Source: Leucobacter rhizosphaerae
GTDB lineage: Bacteria; Actinomycetota; Actinomycetes; Actinomycetales; Microbacteriaceae
Assembly (NCBI RefSeq): GCF_022919175.1
Contig: NZ_CP095043.1
Location: 2,914,001 to 2,978,000, forward strand
Reading direction: 5' to 3'
Length of the DNA: 64,000 nucleotides
The notes below the pieces were generated by a model. It worked only from the letters and a program-made list of their open reading frames with translations, searched no databases and had not been told where the DNA came from. This document shows, piece by piece, positions 17,180 to 25,550 of the stretch. The translations under genes were made by a program, and so were the position numbers. Position 1 is the stretch's first letter; the number at the start of each line of letters is the position of its first letter.

Positions 17180-18057
17180 GTGCGCTCCTTGGAGTGCCGC
17201 CCGGCGAAGAGGCCGTTCGGGGCGATGACGAGGACGACGGCGACGAGGAGGTAGACGAACGCGATGCGGAAGTCGTTGATCCAGTCGGGGAGCCAGGTCG
17301 TGAACATGGAGACGGCGAAGCCGACGATGAACCCGCCGAAGACGCTGCCGCCGAGGCGCCCGAGTCCGCCGATCGCGGATCCGATGAGCGCGAACAGGGT
17401 GACCTGCACGCCGAACGTCGGCCCGACGGACCCCGACTGGGCGGTGAGCACAAAGGCGATCGCGGCGGCGAGGATGCCGCTCAGCGCGAAGGTGAGCGCG
17501 ATGACACTGCCGGCCCGGATCCCGAGCACCCGCGCGGCCCGGAAGTCCTCGGACGCCGCCCGCACCTGCAGCCCCATGCGGGTGCGGGTGAGGAAGACGT
17601 GCATGCCGACCAGGAGGACTGCGCCGAGCACGATGGACACGACCGAGATCAGGTTGACGCGCAATCCGCCGATCGTGACGGAGGAGGCGAGGGCCGGGGC
17701 GACCGCCGCCGACAGCACGTTCGTGCCGAAGACGCCATCGTAGACGCGCTGCAACAGGATGCTCACTCCGAAGCTCGCGATCAGCAGCGTCGCCGGGGGC
17801 TGGGAGCGGATCCAGCGGAAGACCGCCGCGTCCATGAACAGTGCGAGTGCCACGGCGACGACGATCGAGGCGACGATGGCGAGCGGCCACGAGACGGGCC
17901 AGAGCAGGATCAGAGCGTACCCCGCCCCGGTGATGAGCTCGCCGTTCGCGAAGTTCGCGAGGCGCATGACGCCGAAGACCAGGCCGATGCCGAGCGCGGC
18001 GAGCGCGTAGACGGCACCGGCGGAGGTCGCGTCGATGAGTGCTTGGAGGAAGGTCAC
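17176..18057 (-). CDS. livH: Branched-chain-type ABC transporter permease LivH
   Basis: A 293-residue permease. The segments FGVMRLANFANGELITGAGY near residue 30 and MGLQVRAASEDFRAARVLGI near 190 are LivH hallmarks, the second being the EAA-like loop that docks on the ATPase. The GTG start at 18057 overlaps the stop of livF; its own stop overlaps livM. A longer upstream reading lies inside livF and is not supported by homology of the N-terminus (TFLQALIDATSAGAVYALAALGIGL). Confidence 0.9.
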   Translation of the reverse strand: MTFLQALIDATSAGAVYALAALGIGLVFGVMRLANFANGELITGAGYALILLWPVSWPLAIVASIVVAVALALFMDAAVFRWIRSQPPATLLIASFGVSILLQRVYDGVFGTNVLSAAVAPALASSVTIGGLRVNLISVVSIVLGAVLLVGMHVFLTRTRMGLQVRAASEDFRAARVLGIRAGSVIALTFALSGILAAAIAFVLTAQSGSVGPTFGVQVTLFALIGSAIGGLGRLGGSVFGGFIVGFAVSMFTTWLPDWINDFRIAFVYLLVAVVLVIAPNGLFAGRHSKERT

Positions 18058-18785
18058 GAGCCTAAGTACGCTTTCATGAGAAGGGCGGAATCCTGGGCGT
18101 CGGCGGGGCTCAGCGTCATGGTGATGCGGCCCTCGCTGAGCACGTGGGTGCGGTCCGCGGCGGCGACGGTCTGCTGCGCGCGCTGCTCGACGAGCAGCAC
18201 GGCCGTGCCGCGGGCCCGGATGCTCTCGATCGACGCGAACACGGTGTCGACCGCCGTGGGGGAGAGCCCGAGCGACGGTTCGTCGAGCGCGAGGAGGCGC
18301 GGCGCGGCGAGCAGCGCGCGGCCGATCGCGAGCTGCTGCTGCTGCCCGCCAGAGAGGAGGCCGGCCTGGCGCTCGGCGAACTCCTGCAGGATCGGGAACA
18401 GGGTGTACACCCACTCCAGGTCCTCCGCGAGTCCGGCCGACGATGCGCGGGCGGTCGAGCCGAGCCGGAGATTCTCCCGCACGGTGAGCCGGCCGAACAC
18501 GTTGTGGCCCTCCTGCACGAGTGCGACCCCGGAGCGGGCGATGCGCTCCGTCGAGACCCCCAGCAGGTTCGCACCGGCGAAGGTGAGCGACTGCGCGTTC
18601 GCGCGGACCGCGCCGACGAGCGCGTGCATCATGGAGGACTTCCCGGCGCCGTTCGGGCCGATGATCCCGACGAGCTCACCCTCGGCGACGGTGAAGCTCA
18701 CGCCGCTGACCGCGGGGACACCGCGGTACGCGACGGTGAGATCCTCGACCGCCAAGAGCGGGGCCGTGGTGCGTGCGTCGCTCAT
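18054..18785 (-). CDS. livF: ABC transporter ATP-binding protein LivF
   Basis: A 243-residue ATPase of the LivF type. Walker A is GPNGAGKS, the signature is LSGGQQQQLAIGRAL, and Walker B is LLALDEPSLGLSP. These family members couple ATP hydrolysis to uptake by LivHM. The gene overlaps livG upstream and livH downstream by 4 bp each, so the whole importer is one translationally coupled unit. Confidence 0.93.
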   Translation of the reverse strand: MSDARTTAPLLAVEDLTVAYRGVPAVSGVSFTVAEGELVGIIGPNGAGKSSMMHALVGAVRANAQSLTFAGANLLGVSTERIARSGVALVQEGHNVFGRLTVRENLRLGSTARASSAGLAEDLEWVYTLFPILQEFAERQAGLLSGGQQQQLAIGRALLAAPRLLALDEPSLGLSPTAVDTVFASIESIRARGTAVLLVEQRAQQTVAAADRTHVLSEGRITMTLSPADAQDSALLMKAYLGS

Positions 18786-19555
18786 GCGAGCCCTCCCTCT
18801 GCGATCTGCTGCGCCGCGCTGCCCAGGTAGCTGCTGGCGAGGCGCTCGTCGCGCCGGACCTCGTCCGGAGTGCCGTCGAGCACGTTCTTGCCGGCGCCGA
18901 GCACGAAGATCGTGTCGCAGCTCGAGAAGATGAGCGGCATGTTGTGGTCGATGAGGAGCACCCCCACGCCCTGGTCGGCGACTGTGCGCATGGTGGTGCG
19001 CAGATGCTCGGCCTCACCGTCGTTGAGACCCGCCGCGGGCTCGTCCATGAGGACGTAGCTCGGCCGGGTCGCCAGCGCGCGGGCGACGCCGAGGCGCCGC
19101 TCGACGCCGTGCGGCAGCCCGTCGGCGTCGTGCAGCATCCACTCGGAGAGCTGCAGCTCGTCGAGGAGCTCCAGGGCGAGCCGCCGCGCGGCCCGCCGGC
19201 TCCCGCCGCAGGCGAGCGCGGTGATCTCGACGTTCTCGAGCACGGTGCTGCGACGGAAGAGGTGCCCGTGCTGGAACGTGCGGGCGATGCCGCGGCGGGC
19301 CCGGCGCTCCGGGCGCACCCGGGTGATGTCGTCGCCGTCGGCCGACACGCGCCCGCTGTCGGGCAGGTCGTACCCCGTGAGGATGTTGACGAGTGTCGAC
19401 TTGCCGGCGCCGTTCGCCCCGATGAGGCCGGTGACCCGGCCCTTCGGGATCTCGATCGACACGTCCGTCAGTGCCTGGACCCCGCTGTAGGAGCGGGAGA
19501 GGGTGTCCCCCCGCAGGCCGTCGTGGCCTGCGGGGGGAGTGGTGGTCTGCTGCAT
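18782..19555 (-). CDS. livG: ABC transporter ATP-binding protein LivG
   Basis: A 257-residue ATPase. Walker A is GANGAGKS, Walker B is YVLMDEPAAGL, and the GIARTFQHGHLF block is typical of LivG. The signature region reads PHGVERRLGVARAL, slightly divergent from the usual LSGG/YGxQR form. Codons near the start contain a perfect 13-bp inverted repeat (19507-19537) around a 5-nt loop, which could fold just downstream of the start codon and damp translation. Confidence 0.92.
   Translation of the reverse strand: MQQTTTPPAGHDGLRGDTLSRSYSGVQALTDVSIEIPKGRVTGLIGANGAGKSTLVNILTGYDLPDSGRVSADGDDITRVRPERRARRGIARTFQHGHLFRRSTVLENVEITALACGGSRRAARRLALELLDELQLSEWMLHDADGLPHGVERRLGVARALATRPSYVLMDEPAAGLNDGEAEHLRTTMRTVADQGVGVLLIDHNMPLIFSSCDTIFVLGAGKNVLDGTPDEVRRDERLASSYLGSAAQQIAEGGLA
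19507..19537 (-). repeat. 13-bp perfect hairpin inside the 5' end of livG
   Basis: Arms 19507-19519 and 19525-19537 (CCCCCCGCAGGCC and complement) with a GTCGT loop, falling about 7-16 codons into livG. Very G+C rich, so it would be a stable mRNA structure. A coincidence of codon choice is possible but 13 perfect pairs is a lot for chance. Confidence 0.7.
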
Positions 19556-19570
19556 GCGCGGATGCTCCGG

Positions 19571-20767
19571 TTAGCGGAGGACCTGCTCGGGTGCCCGCGT
19601 CTCGAGCCACGCGAGCGCGCCGTCCTTGACCTCGAGCACTCGCTGGGGCCGCTCGACGTTCACGTGCAGGTCCGATGAGAACGAGGTCGGGCCGACGAGC
19701 AGCGGCACATCGGAGAACCCGGTGAATGCCTCGGCGAGCGTGTCGCCGTCCCACGAACCCGACTCCTCGACCGCCAGCTTGACGGCCTCGATCGCCGCGT
19801 TGCCCGTCGTCATGCTGCCGTTCTCGGGACGCTGCCCGTAGACCTCCTCGTACTTCGCGGACGCCTCGTTGACCTTCTCGTCGCTGTCATCGCCCCACAC
19901 CGAGGGGTACGTGACGATGTAGTAGTCGGTGAGACCCGGGATCGCGCCCAGCCAGAATGTGCCGTCCATGCCGAAGCCGGAGACGACCGGCGTTGCGAGC
20001 CCGCCATCGCGGAGCTCCTTCGCCGCCTTGCCCCCGCCCTCGCCGTAGCTGCAGTTGAAGATGACGTCGGGGGCTTCGCCGCTCGTGATCTTCGAAACGG
20101 TTTCCTTGACGCTGTCGCCCTGCACGAAGGAGTAGGTGGCGATCTCCGTGCCGCCGAGCTCGGTGAACCGCTTCGCGGCGGTCTCGCATTGGTTCTGGGT
20201 GTACTTGATCGAGTCGTCCTTCAGGAAGACGGCCTTGGTCCAGCCCTGGTCAGCGGCGAACTCGGCCATCACGCTGGCCTCACCGGGCACGGCGTTGCCG
20301 AGGGAGAACCCGATGTTCAGGCCGCCCTCCGGGCCGTAGATGGTGTCGCCCACGCAGGGGGCGATATTCAGCACGTTGTTCTGCTCGGCCACCTGGGAGG
20401 CGGGCACAGCGGTGTCGTAGTCGCAGGTGACCATGAGCACCTTCGCGCCGTCGTCGATCAGGCTCTGCGCCGCCGGAGCGTACTTCTCGAAGTCCGAGCC
20501 GGTGTCGATGACGGAGAGCTCGACCTGCTTGCCGTCGATGCCGCCATTCTCGTTCAGCTCATCGATCTTGATCTTCATGGCGTTGAGCGCCGGGATGTCG
20601 AAGGGGGACATGAAACCGGTCTCGGCCATGACGGCCCCGATCAGCACGGTCCCGCTGTCGTCGCCGCTGCCGCCGGCGTCGGAGGGGGCGGCCGATGACA
20701 CGCAGCCGGTGAGTGCGAGAGATCCCGCGGCGAGTGCCACGAGTGGGACGAGGATGGACTTCCGCAT
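19571..20767 (-). CDS. livK: Substrate-binding lipoprotein of the liv-type importer
   Basis: A 398-residue solute-binding protein of the branched-chain amino acid class (periplasmic-binding fold type I). A lipoprotein signal is clear: MRKSILVPLVALAAGSLALTGC, with the lipobox LTGC giving an anchored Cys. The mature protein keeps family blocks such as GTVLIGAVMAETGFMS, KQVELSVIDTGSDFEKY and VTCDYDTAVPA. ATG 20767 is used because it starts the signal peptide. It heads the liv-ior unit; a good promoter lies 164-193 bp upstream. Confidence 0.92.
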   Translation of the reverse strand: MRKSILVPLVALAAGSLALTGCVSSAAPSDAGGSGDDSGTVLIGAVMAETGFMSPFDIPALNAMKIKIDELNENGGIDGKQVELSVIDTGSDFEKYAPAAQSLIDDGAKVLMVTCDYDTAVPASQVAEQNNVLNIAPCVGDTIYGPEGGLNIGFSLGNAVPGEASVMAEFAADQGWTKAVFLKDDSIKYTQNQCETAAKRFTELGGTEIATYSFVQGDSVKETVSKITSGEAPDVIFNCSYGEGGGKAAKELRDGGLATPVVSGFGMDGTFWLGAIPGLTDYYIVTYPSVWGDDSDEKVNEASAKYEEVYGQRPENGSMTTGNAAIEAVKLAVEESGSWDGDTLAEAFTGFSDVPLLVGPTSFSSDLHVNVERPQRVLEVKDGALAWLETRAPEQVLR

Positions 20768-20930
20768 GGGCTGATGCCTCTCTGTGGTGACGGAGCGGCT
20801 CCGCTGCTGCGAAGGGTCCGCCGGGGTGAACATGCTCTGACGCGTCAGTGACGATCGCAGAGAGGTTCGTGCCGGAACAGAGGGGTCTTGGGGTGGCATG
20901 AATGCTCGGACGTCGACAGTGACATCACAA

Positions 20931-20960
20931 GTTCTATCCCAAATCGGTTACGCGCGTCAA
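20931..20960 (-). promoter_or_regulatory. Promoter of the liv-ior unit
   Basis: On the minus strand TTGACG (20955-20960) and TAGAAC (20931-20936) are spaced by 18 bp, a good match to a housekeeping sigma promoter. It is bracketed by two inverted copies of ATCACAAG (20924-20931 and 20974-20981), one over the likely start site and one just upstream of the -35. These resemble half-sites found in the other promoters of the island, so PaaX-type control is likely. Confidence 0.5.
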
Positions 20961-20999
20961 TAGAATGTTTGCTCTTGTGATCTGCGCGTCACCCGATCG

Positions 21000-21830
21000 T
21001 CATCGTTTCTCGAGCGCGACCACTTCCTGGACGTACGCGAAGGCGGGCTGCTCGAGCTGTGTCACGACCTCTTCGATGAGGCGGGTGGCGGGATCCCCGG
21101 GCCAATCGCTCCGGAGCAGTTCACGGGGGAGTCCCGGATCCCGCATCGGGAGCACGCGCCAATCGTCGAGCGCGCGGAGATAGTGCACAAACGCCTCGCG
21201 GGGGGCGATGCCGTCGCGATGGCTCCGGATGAGGGACTGGAAGCCCGACTGGTGGCGCGCGATGAACTCGCGGTATCCGCTCTCGATGGCGTCGAGATCC
21301 CAGCTCTCCCGGGCCATGCGGGTGAGATCCTGGCCACCCGCGTGCCGCCCGACGAGGATGTTCGTGTTGTTCGTGAGCTCGAGGCTGTCGATGAGCTCCA
21401 GGGCGTCGGCCGCCATGCGCGCCGGCGCGATCCAGACCCCTTGCCCGACATTGCCGAAGCCGAGCAGCGCGAGCCGGGAGCGGAGGAGGTGCCGCTTCGC
21501 GCGCTGCTGCTCGGGGACGGAGAAGGTGGCGATGCACCAGCCGTCCTCGAGCTTGGCGGGCTGGCGGGCGTGCCAGATCACCTCATCACCCGAGGCGAGC
21601 GACGCCTTCGCGAGGTCGGTGAGGCGGTAGCCGCTCTTGCCGTCCTGCTTCTCCGGTACGAGCCAGTGCCGCTTCTTCAAGCGGGAGACGCCCGTGCGGG
21701 TGCTCGACTCGTCGATCCCGAGCTCCTCGAGCAGTGCGACGATTCCCTTGATGGGCATCCAGTCCCCGGTGCGGCGGGCGAAGGCGCCGAGCAGCGTCAC
21801 GAGGAGGGTGCGGGAGGTGTTCGAGCTCAT
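21000..21830 (-). CDS. PaaX-family transcriptional repressor
   Basis: A 276-residue regulator of the PaaX family. It has an N-terminal winged helix (about 1-75; MPIKGIVALLEELGIDESSTRTGVSRLKKR), a middle domain with WCIATFSVPEQQRAKRHLLRSRLALLGFG, and a C-terminal region with YREF and LPRELLRSDWPG. E. coli PaaX represses phenylacetate genes and is released by phenylacetyl-CoA, so an aryl-CoA inducer is expected here. It is divergent from the VOC gene, with a candidate operator between them at 21887-21902. Confidence 0.9.
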   Translation of the reverse strand: MSSNTSRTLLVTLLGAFARRTGDWMPIKGIVALLEELGIDESSTRTGVSRLKKRHWLVPEKQDGKSGYRLTDLAKASLASGDEVIWHARQPAKLEDGWCIATFSVPEQQRAKRHLLRSRLALLGFGNVGQGVWIAPARMAADALELIDSLELTNNTNILVGRHAGGQDLTRMARESWDLDAIESGYREFIARHQSGFQSLIRSHRDGIAPREAFVHYLRALDDWRVLPMRDPGLPRELLRSDWPGDPATRLIEEVVTQLEQPAFAYVQEVVALEKR

Positions 21831-21886
21831 GGTCGACCTGTTCTACTCGGTTCTCGCGGGAGGAATGCAACGTCTCTGTTGCGATC

Positions 21887-21902
21887 ATCACAGAATCGTG
21901 AC
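21887..21902. promoter_or_regulatory. Candidate PaaX operator, site A
   Basis: ATCAC-N6-GTGAC in the 119-bp gap between the divergent repressor and VOC genes. It matches site B (23561-23576) at 12 of 16 positions, including both 5-bp arms. It would cover the promoter region of both genes. Confidence 0.45.
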
Positions 21903-21949
21903 AGTTTTGTGCAGAGCCCAACGGTGTGTGCTCAGAAACAGGAGAGACG

Positions 21950-22435
21950 ATGAATAGCAGGCCCACATTCTCCCACGTCGGCATCACGGTGCCCAAGCTC
22001 GAAGACGCCGTGGACTGGTACCGCGACGTCTTCGGCTACACCCTGCTGGCGGGGCCGCTCGAGGTGCTCGAGGATGATTCACCCCTCGGCATCGCCGCCA
22101 CGGGGATCTACGGCCGCGGCTTCCGTCGCTTCCGGTTCGCGCACATGGCGTCGCCCGACGGCAACGGCTTCGAGGTCTTCCAGTTCGATGCGCCCGCGTA
22201 CGAGCGGCCGGACGAGGTCTTCCAATTCTGGCGCAGCGGGGTCAACCACTTCGCCGTCACCGCGCCGAACGTCGCCGAGTTCGCGGCGGAGGTGAGCGCC
22301 TCGGGCGGCACGCAGCGCTCGGAGGTGGTCACGCTCGACGAGTCGCGCGGCTTCCAGATCGTGTACTGCGAGGATCCGTGGGGCAACGTCTTCGAGATCT
22401 GCTCCCACCCGTACGCCGATATGTGGAACGTGTAG
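21950..22435 (+). CDS. VOC (glyoxalase-fold) family protein
   Basis: A 161-residue two-module vicinal-oxygen-chelate protein. A complete metal set is present: His9, Glu75, His100 and Glu149, as in glyoxalase I and methylmalonyl-CoA epimerase-like enzymes. GGAGAG precedes ATG 21950. It is divergent from the PaaX-type repressor and belongs to the aromatic island. It may be an isomerase, epimerase or small dioxygenase acting on a pathway intermediate; the reaction is not predictable. Confidence 0.85.
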   Translation: MNSRPTFSHVGITVPKLEDAVDWYRDVFGYTLLAGPLEVLEDDSPLGIAATGIYGRGFRRFRFAHMASPDGNGFEVFQFDAPAYERPDEVFQFWRSGVNHFAVTAPNVAEFAAEVSASGGTQRSEVVTLDESRGFQIVYCEDPWGNVFEICSHPYADMWNV

Positions 22436-22670
22436 TGCGGGGGTGCGGCGGCGCACGGCCGCACGGCCGCCGCCGTACCCCCCCCCGTACCCGCTCGCCC
22501 CCCCCCCGGCACCTGCTCGCACCCCGCTCCCGCGGTCATCTTGCTCGAACCCCTCCCTTCTTACCGAGAGCCTTCGATCTGCGCGCTCACTTGGGAGGCG
22601 TTCGGCGTGGAAGGAGGCGTTCGGGACCGGGGCGCGGGGCGCGGGGGCGAGAGGGCGCGGTGGGTCGGGC
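22436..22670. other. 235-bp convergent gap with C-rich tracts
   Basis: No gene, hairpin or promoter is evident between the VOC and thioesterase genes, which end here head-on. It holds long C runs (about 22478-22508) in a C/G-rich low-complexity stretch, a place prone to slippage and sequencing error. Confidence 0.6.
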
Positions 22671-23069
22671 CTAGCTGTCGCGGAGGACGGTCGTGACCCG
22701 CGCGGTCGACACCCGGTGGCCCAGGGCGTCGTCGATCTCAACGGCGTAGACCGCGACGGTGCGGCCGAGGTGGATCGCGCGGCAGGTCGCCGTGACGCGG
22801 CCCTCGGCGGCGCGGCCGGTGTGCGTCGCGCTGATGTCGAGCCCCACGGCCGTGCGGCCGTTGCCCGCGTGCTCGCAGGCCGCCAGAGACGCCAGTGTTT
22901 CTGCGAGTGTGCAGTAGGCCCCGCCGTGCATCGAACCGGTGATCTGCCGGTTCCCCGCAACGGGCATCGTCGCGATCGCGTGGTCGGCGTTGACCCGCAC
23001 GAACTCGATCCCGAGTCGCTCGTCGAGCTCCCCGAGGACGGTCTTCACTGCATCGGTGTTGGTGTGCAT
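22671..23069 (-). CDS. PaaI-like hotdog thioesterase
   Basis: A 132-residue single hotdog-domain protein. The PaaI signature GSMHGGAYCTLAETLAS carries the substrate-binding HGG (48-50) and catalytic-type acidic residue Glu58. It should hydrolyse an aromatic acyl-CoA, as PaaI does for hydroxyphenylacetyl-CoA, either releasing a free acid for ring cleavage or rescuing trapped CoA. ATG 23069 follows GAAGGA. It lies 17 bp downstream of the Rid-family gene and is probably co-transcribed with it. Confidence 0.87.
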   Translation of the reverse strand: MHTNTDAVKTVLGELDERLGIEFVRVNADHAIATMPVAGNRQITGSMHGGAYCTLAETLASLAACEHAGNGRTAVGLDISATHTGRAAEGRVTATCRAIHLGRTVAVYAVEIDDALGHRVSTARVTTVLRDS

Positions 23070-23086
23070 GGTGGGCGCTCCTTCTG

Positions 23087-23482
23087 TCAGTCGCCGAGGT
23101 AGGCGACGCCTTGGATTTCGATCAGGGCCTCGGGCTGCCACAGCTTCGTGACGCCGATGCCCGCCATCGCCGGGTACTCACTCCCGGCCATCTCCCGCCA
23201 CTTCTTGCCGATCTCGCGGCCGTGGCGCTGGTAGTCGTCGACGTCCGTGAGGTAGATCGTGACGTCGATCAGGTCGCTGGGGCTGCCGCCCGCGTGCTCG
23301 AGAGTGGCGAGAACGTTGCCGAACGCCTGCACGAACTGCTCGACGATGCCGCCGGGGACAATCTGGTAGTCGGCGTTCAGGGCGGTCTGGCCCCCGAGGT
23401 AGACGAACGGCCCCGCCTTGACGCCGTGCGCGAAGCCGATGGGCTTGCAGAGCTGCGGGGGGTTGATGATCTGTGCGGACAA
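23087..23482 (-). CDS. Rid-family (YjgF/YER057c/UK114) protein 1
   Basis: A 131-residue Rid-family protein (PFVYLGGQTALNADYQIV; EYPAMAGIGV; LIEIQGVAYL). The arginine that true RidA imine deaminases need (in the PARS motif) is Met here (PAMAG), so it is not a canonical RidA. Members of this superfamily include 2-aminomuconate deaminase and other enamine hydrolases in aromatic pathways, which suits this island. It is divergent from the FAH gene across a promoter with candidate operator site B. Confidence 0.85.
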   Translation of the reverse strand: MSAQIINPPQLCKPIGFAHGVKAGPFVYLGGQTALNADYQIVPGGIVEQFVQAFGNVLATLEHAGGSPSDLIDVTIYLTDVDDYQRHGREIGKKWREMAGSEYPAMAGIGVTKLWQPEALIEIQGVAYLGD

Positions 23483-23560
23483 CGGGGTCTCCTTGGGGCT
23501 GAGTGGGGGTGGGGTGCGTCAGGGGTCGGGATCGCGAAGGCTTCAAGAACCGGAACTTTC

Positions 23561-23576
23561 ATCACGTACTTGTGAC
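23561..23576. promoter_or_regulatory. Candidate PaaX operator, site B
   Basis: ATCAC-N6-GTGAC between the divergent Rid and FAH genes. It overlaps a possible -35 (TTGTGA, 23570-23575) of the FAH operon, whose -10 could be CATACT (23594-23599). The same arms and spacing occur in site A next to the repressor gene. Confidence 0.45.
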
Positions 23577-23674
23577 GTTCGTGAATATTCTGACATACTA
23601 ATGGTGATTTCGCGCGAGGCAGTTTCGGTCACCGCTCCGAACCCCTGCTCCGCCACCGACCTACGGGAGCAACG

Positions 23675-24540
23675 ATGCACTTGGGGACACTCGCCACGAC
23701 CGGCTCCGGCACCCGGGCCGCCGTGCGCGACGGCGACACCTGGATCCTGCTGGAGGCCACCGACGTCGGTGCGCTGATCGCCGAGCCTGACTGGCGGGAT
23801 CGGATCGCGGCGGCGCGCGACGGCGGCGAGCGCACGCCGGTCGATGGCGCCGAGCTCGCGGCGCCGATCCTCCGGCCGGCGAAGATCGTCTGCTGCGGAC
23901 TGAACTACCACGATCACATTGTGGAGACCGGCCGCGACATCCCGGAGTTCCCCACGCTGTTCGCGAAGTTCGCCGACACCCTCACAGGCCCCGAGGCGGA
24001 GATCGCGATCGAGGGGCCGAGAAGGTGGACTGGGAGGCCGAGCTCGCGGTGGTCGTGGGCGCCCCGCTGCACCGTGCCACACGATCCGAGGCCGAGGACG
24101 CAATCCTGGGGTACACCGTGGCGAACGACGTCTCGTGCCGGGACTGGCAGCAGCGGACCCTGCAGTGGTTCCAGGGCAAGGCCTGGGACCGCACGACCCC
24201 GCTGGGCCCGGTCGTCGTGACGGCCGATGAGGTCTCGCCGACGGAGGGTCTCGCGATCCACGCCGAGATCGACGGCGTGACGGTGCAGACGAGCAACACG
24301 CGCGAGCTCGTCTTCGACGCCGCGGACCTGCTCGCCTACGTCTCGCAGTTCGCGTCGCTCGCCCCGGGCGACCTCGTACTCACGGGCACCCCCGGCGGCG
24401 TCGGGCTCGGCATGAGCCCCCAGCGCTGGCTGCGGGACGGCGAGGTGCTGACCACCACGATCGAGGGCATCGGGACGCTCCGCAATCGGATGCGCCTCTC
24501 GGCGCCGAGCGGGCACGACGCCCCGGACTCGCAGGAGTAG
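23675..24540 (+). pseudogene. FAH-family hydrolase, frameshifted
   Basis: Two reading frames together encode one fumarylacetoacetate-hydrolase-family protein of about 288 residues. The first (from ATG 23675) gives the N-terminus with ILRPAKIVCCGLNYHDHIVETG and runs to about 24016. The second supplies EKVDWEAELAVVVG, ANDVSCRDWQ and PGDLVLTGTPGGVG up to 24540. One G added to the GGGG run at 24013-24016 restores a continuous frame across the junction. The family cleaves C-C bonds in ring-fission products such as fumarylpyruvate, or acts on oxo-diene acids. Either a sequencing error or a real lesion. Confidence 0.85.
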
Positions 24541-24543
24541 GAC

Positions 24544-25446
24544 ATGGACGACACGATCCGCACGACCAACCAGGCCGACGCGCAGCGTTTCCTCGCCGCG
24601 ATCCGCCTCGAAGAGGCGGAGGCGCAGGTCTTCGACCGGGCGTTCACGGTCACCCCGCAGTACGTGCCGTGGCCGAAGGCGTACGGCGGCGACTCCGTGG
24701 CGCAGGCGGCTGCGGCCGCGATCGCGACCATCGGCGACGACCGCGAGCTGCACTCGCTCCACAGCTCGTTCCTGCGGCCCGTCGAGTGCGGGCAGCCGGT
24801 GCGCTACGAGGTGGAGCTGCTCCGCGACGGTCGCGGCTACTCCACCCGGCACGTGCGCGGGTATCAGAGCGGCAAAGTCGTCTTTCTGACCACCGCCTCC
24901 TTCCAGGTGCCCGAGGCGGGTCGCGAATTCTCGCCGAGCATGCCCGAGGGGGCGTCGCCGGACGCGCTGCCGAGCGCCGCCGAGGTGCTGGCGCGCGCGG
25001 GTGCCGACTCGACCGCCGCGGGCGATTACTGGGCGCGGGGTCGCAGCTTCGACATGCGGCACGATCCCGCGCCGCTCTACGGCGGCTCCACGGCCGGCGA
25101 TGCGGGGTCCGCAGCCGAACAGCACGTCTGGGTGCGCGCCTTCGAGGCGCTCCCCGACGACGCACGCACGCAGCAGATCGCGCTCGCCTATCTCTGCGAC
25201 TACACGATCCTCGAGCCCTCGCTCCGCGCCCTCGGGCTGAACTGGTCCTCACCCGGGCTCGTCACGGCCAGCCTCGACCACAGCATGTGGTTCCATCGGC
25301 CGGCGCGAGCCGACGAGTGGCTGCTTTACGCGCAGGAGAGCGCGGGTGTGCAGAGCGGGCGCGCGCTGAACTCCGGCCGATTCTTCACCGCCGACGGCCG
25401 ACTTGTCGCCACCGTCATGCAGGAGGGCATGATCCGCCAGACCTGA
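24544..25446 (+). CDS. TesB-type acyl-CoA thioesterase II
   Basis: A 300-residue double-hotdog thioesterase (LHSLHSSFLRPVECGQPVRYEVE; LAYLCDYTILEPS; ASLDHSMWFHRP). The Asp in CDYTILEP is the catalytic acid of the family. It begins 3 bp after the FAH stop and is followed by the aminobenzoyl-CoA enzyme, so it likely hydrolyses a CoA intermediate of that pathway, giving the free acid or relieving CoA sequestration. TesB enzymes are broad, so the exact substrate is open. Confidence 0.9.
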   Translation: MDDTIRTTNQADAQRFLAAIRLEEAEAQVFDRAFTVTPQYVPWPKAYGGDSVAQAAAAAIATIGDDRELHSLHSSFLRPVECGQPVRYEVELLRDGRGYSTRHVRGYQSGKVVFLTTASFQVPEAGREFSPSMPEGASPDALPSAAEVLARAGADSTAAGDYWARGRSFDMRHDPAPLYGGSTAGDAGSAAEQHVWVRAFEALPDDARTQQIALAYLCDYTILEPSLRALGLNWSSPGLVTASLDHSMWFHRPARADEWLLYAQESAGVQSGRALNSGRFFTADGRLVATVMQEGMIRQT

Positions 25447-25550
25447 TCGGGCGCGGTGGCACCGCGCCCGGATCCCGAACCACCTCAGCATCACCGGCCT
25501 CCAACGACGGAGCGTCGACCACACCCCTTCCCAGCAGAAAGGAATCGCGC

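Noticed and set aside
20974..20992. CRP-like site in the liv promoter
   Set aside because: TGTGA and TCAC are separated by 8 bp, not 6, and the arms fit the island's own ATCAC/GTGAC motif better.
22478..22508. C-rich tract as a structured RNA or G-quadruplex regulator
   Set aside because: It lies between two convergent stops, with no conserved layout of runs; low complexity is enough to explain it.
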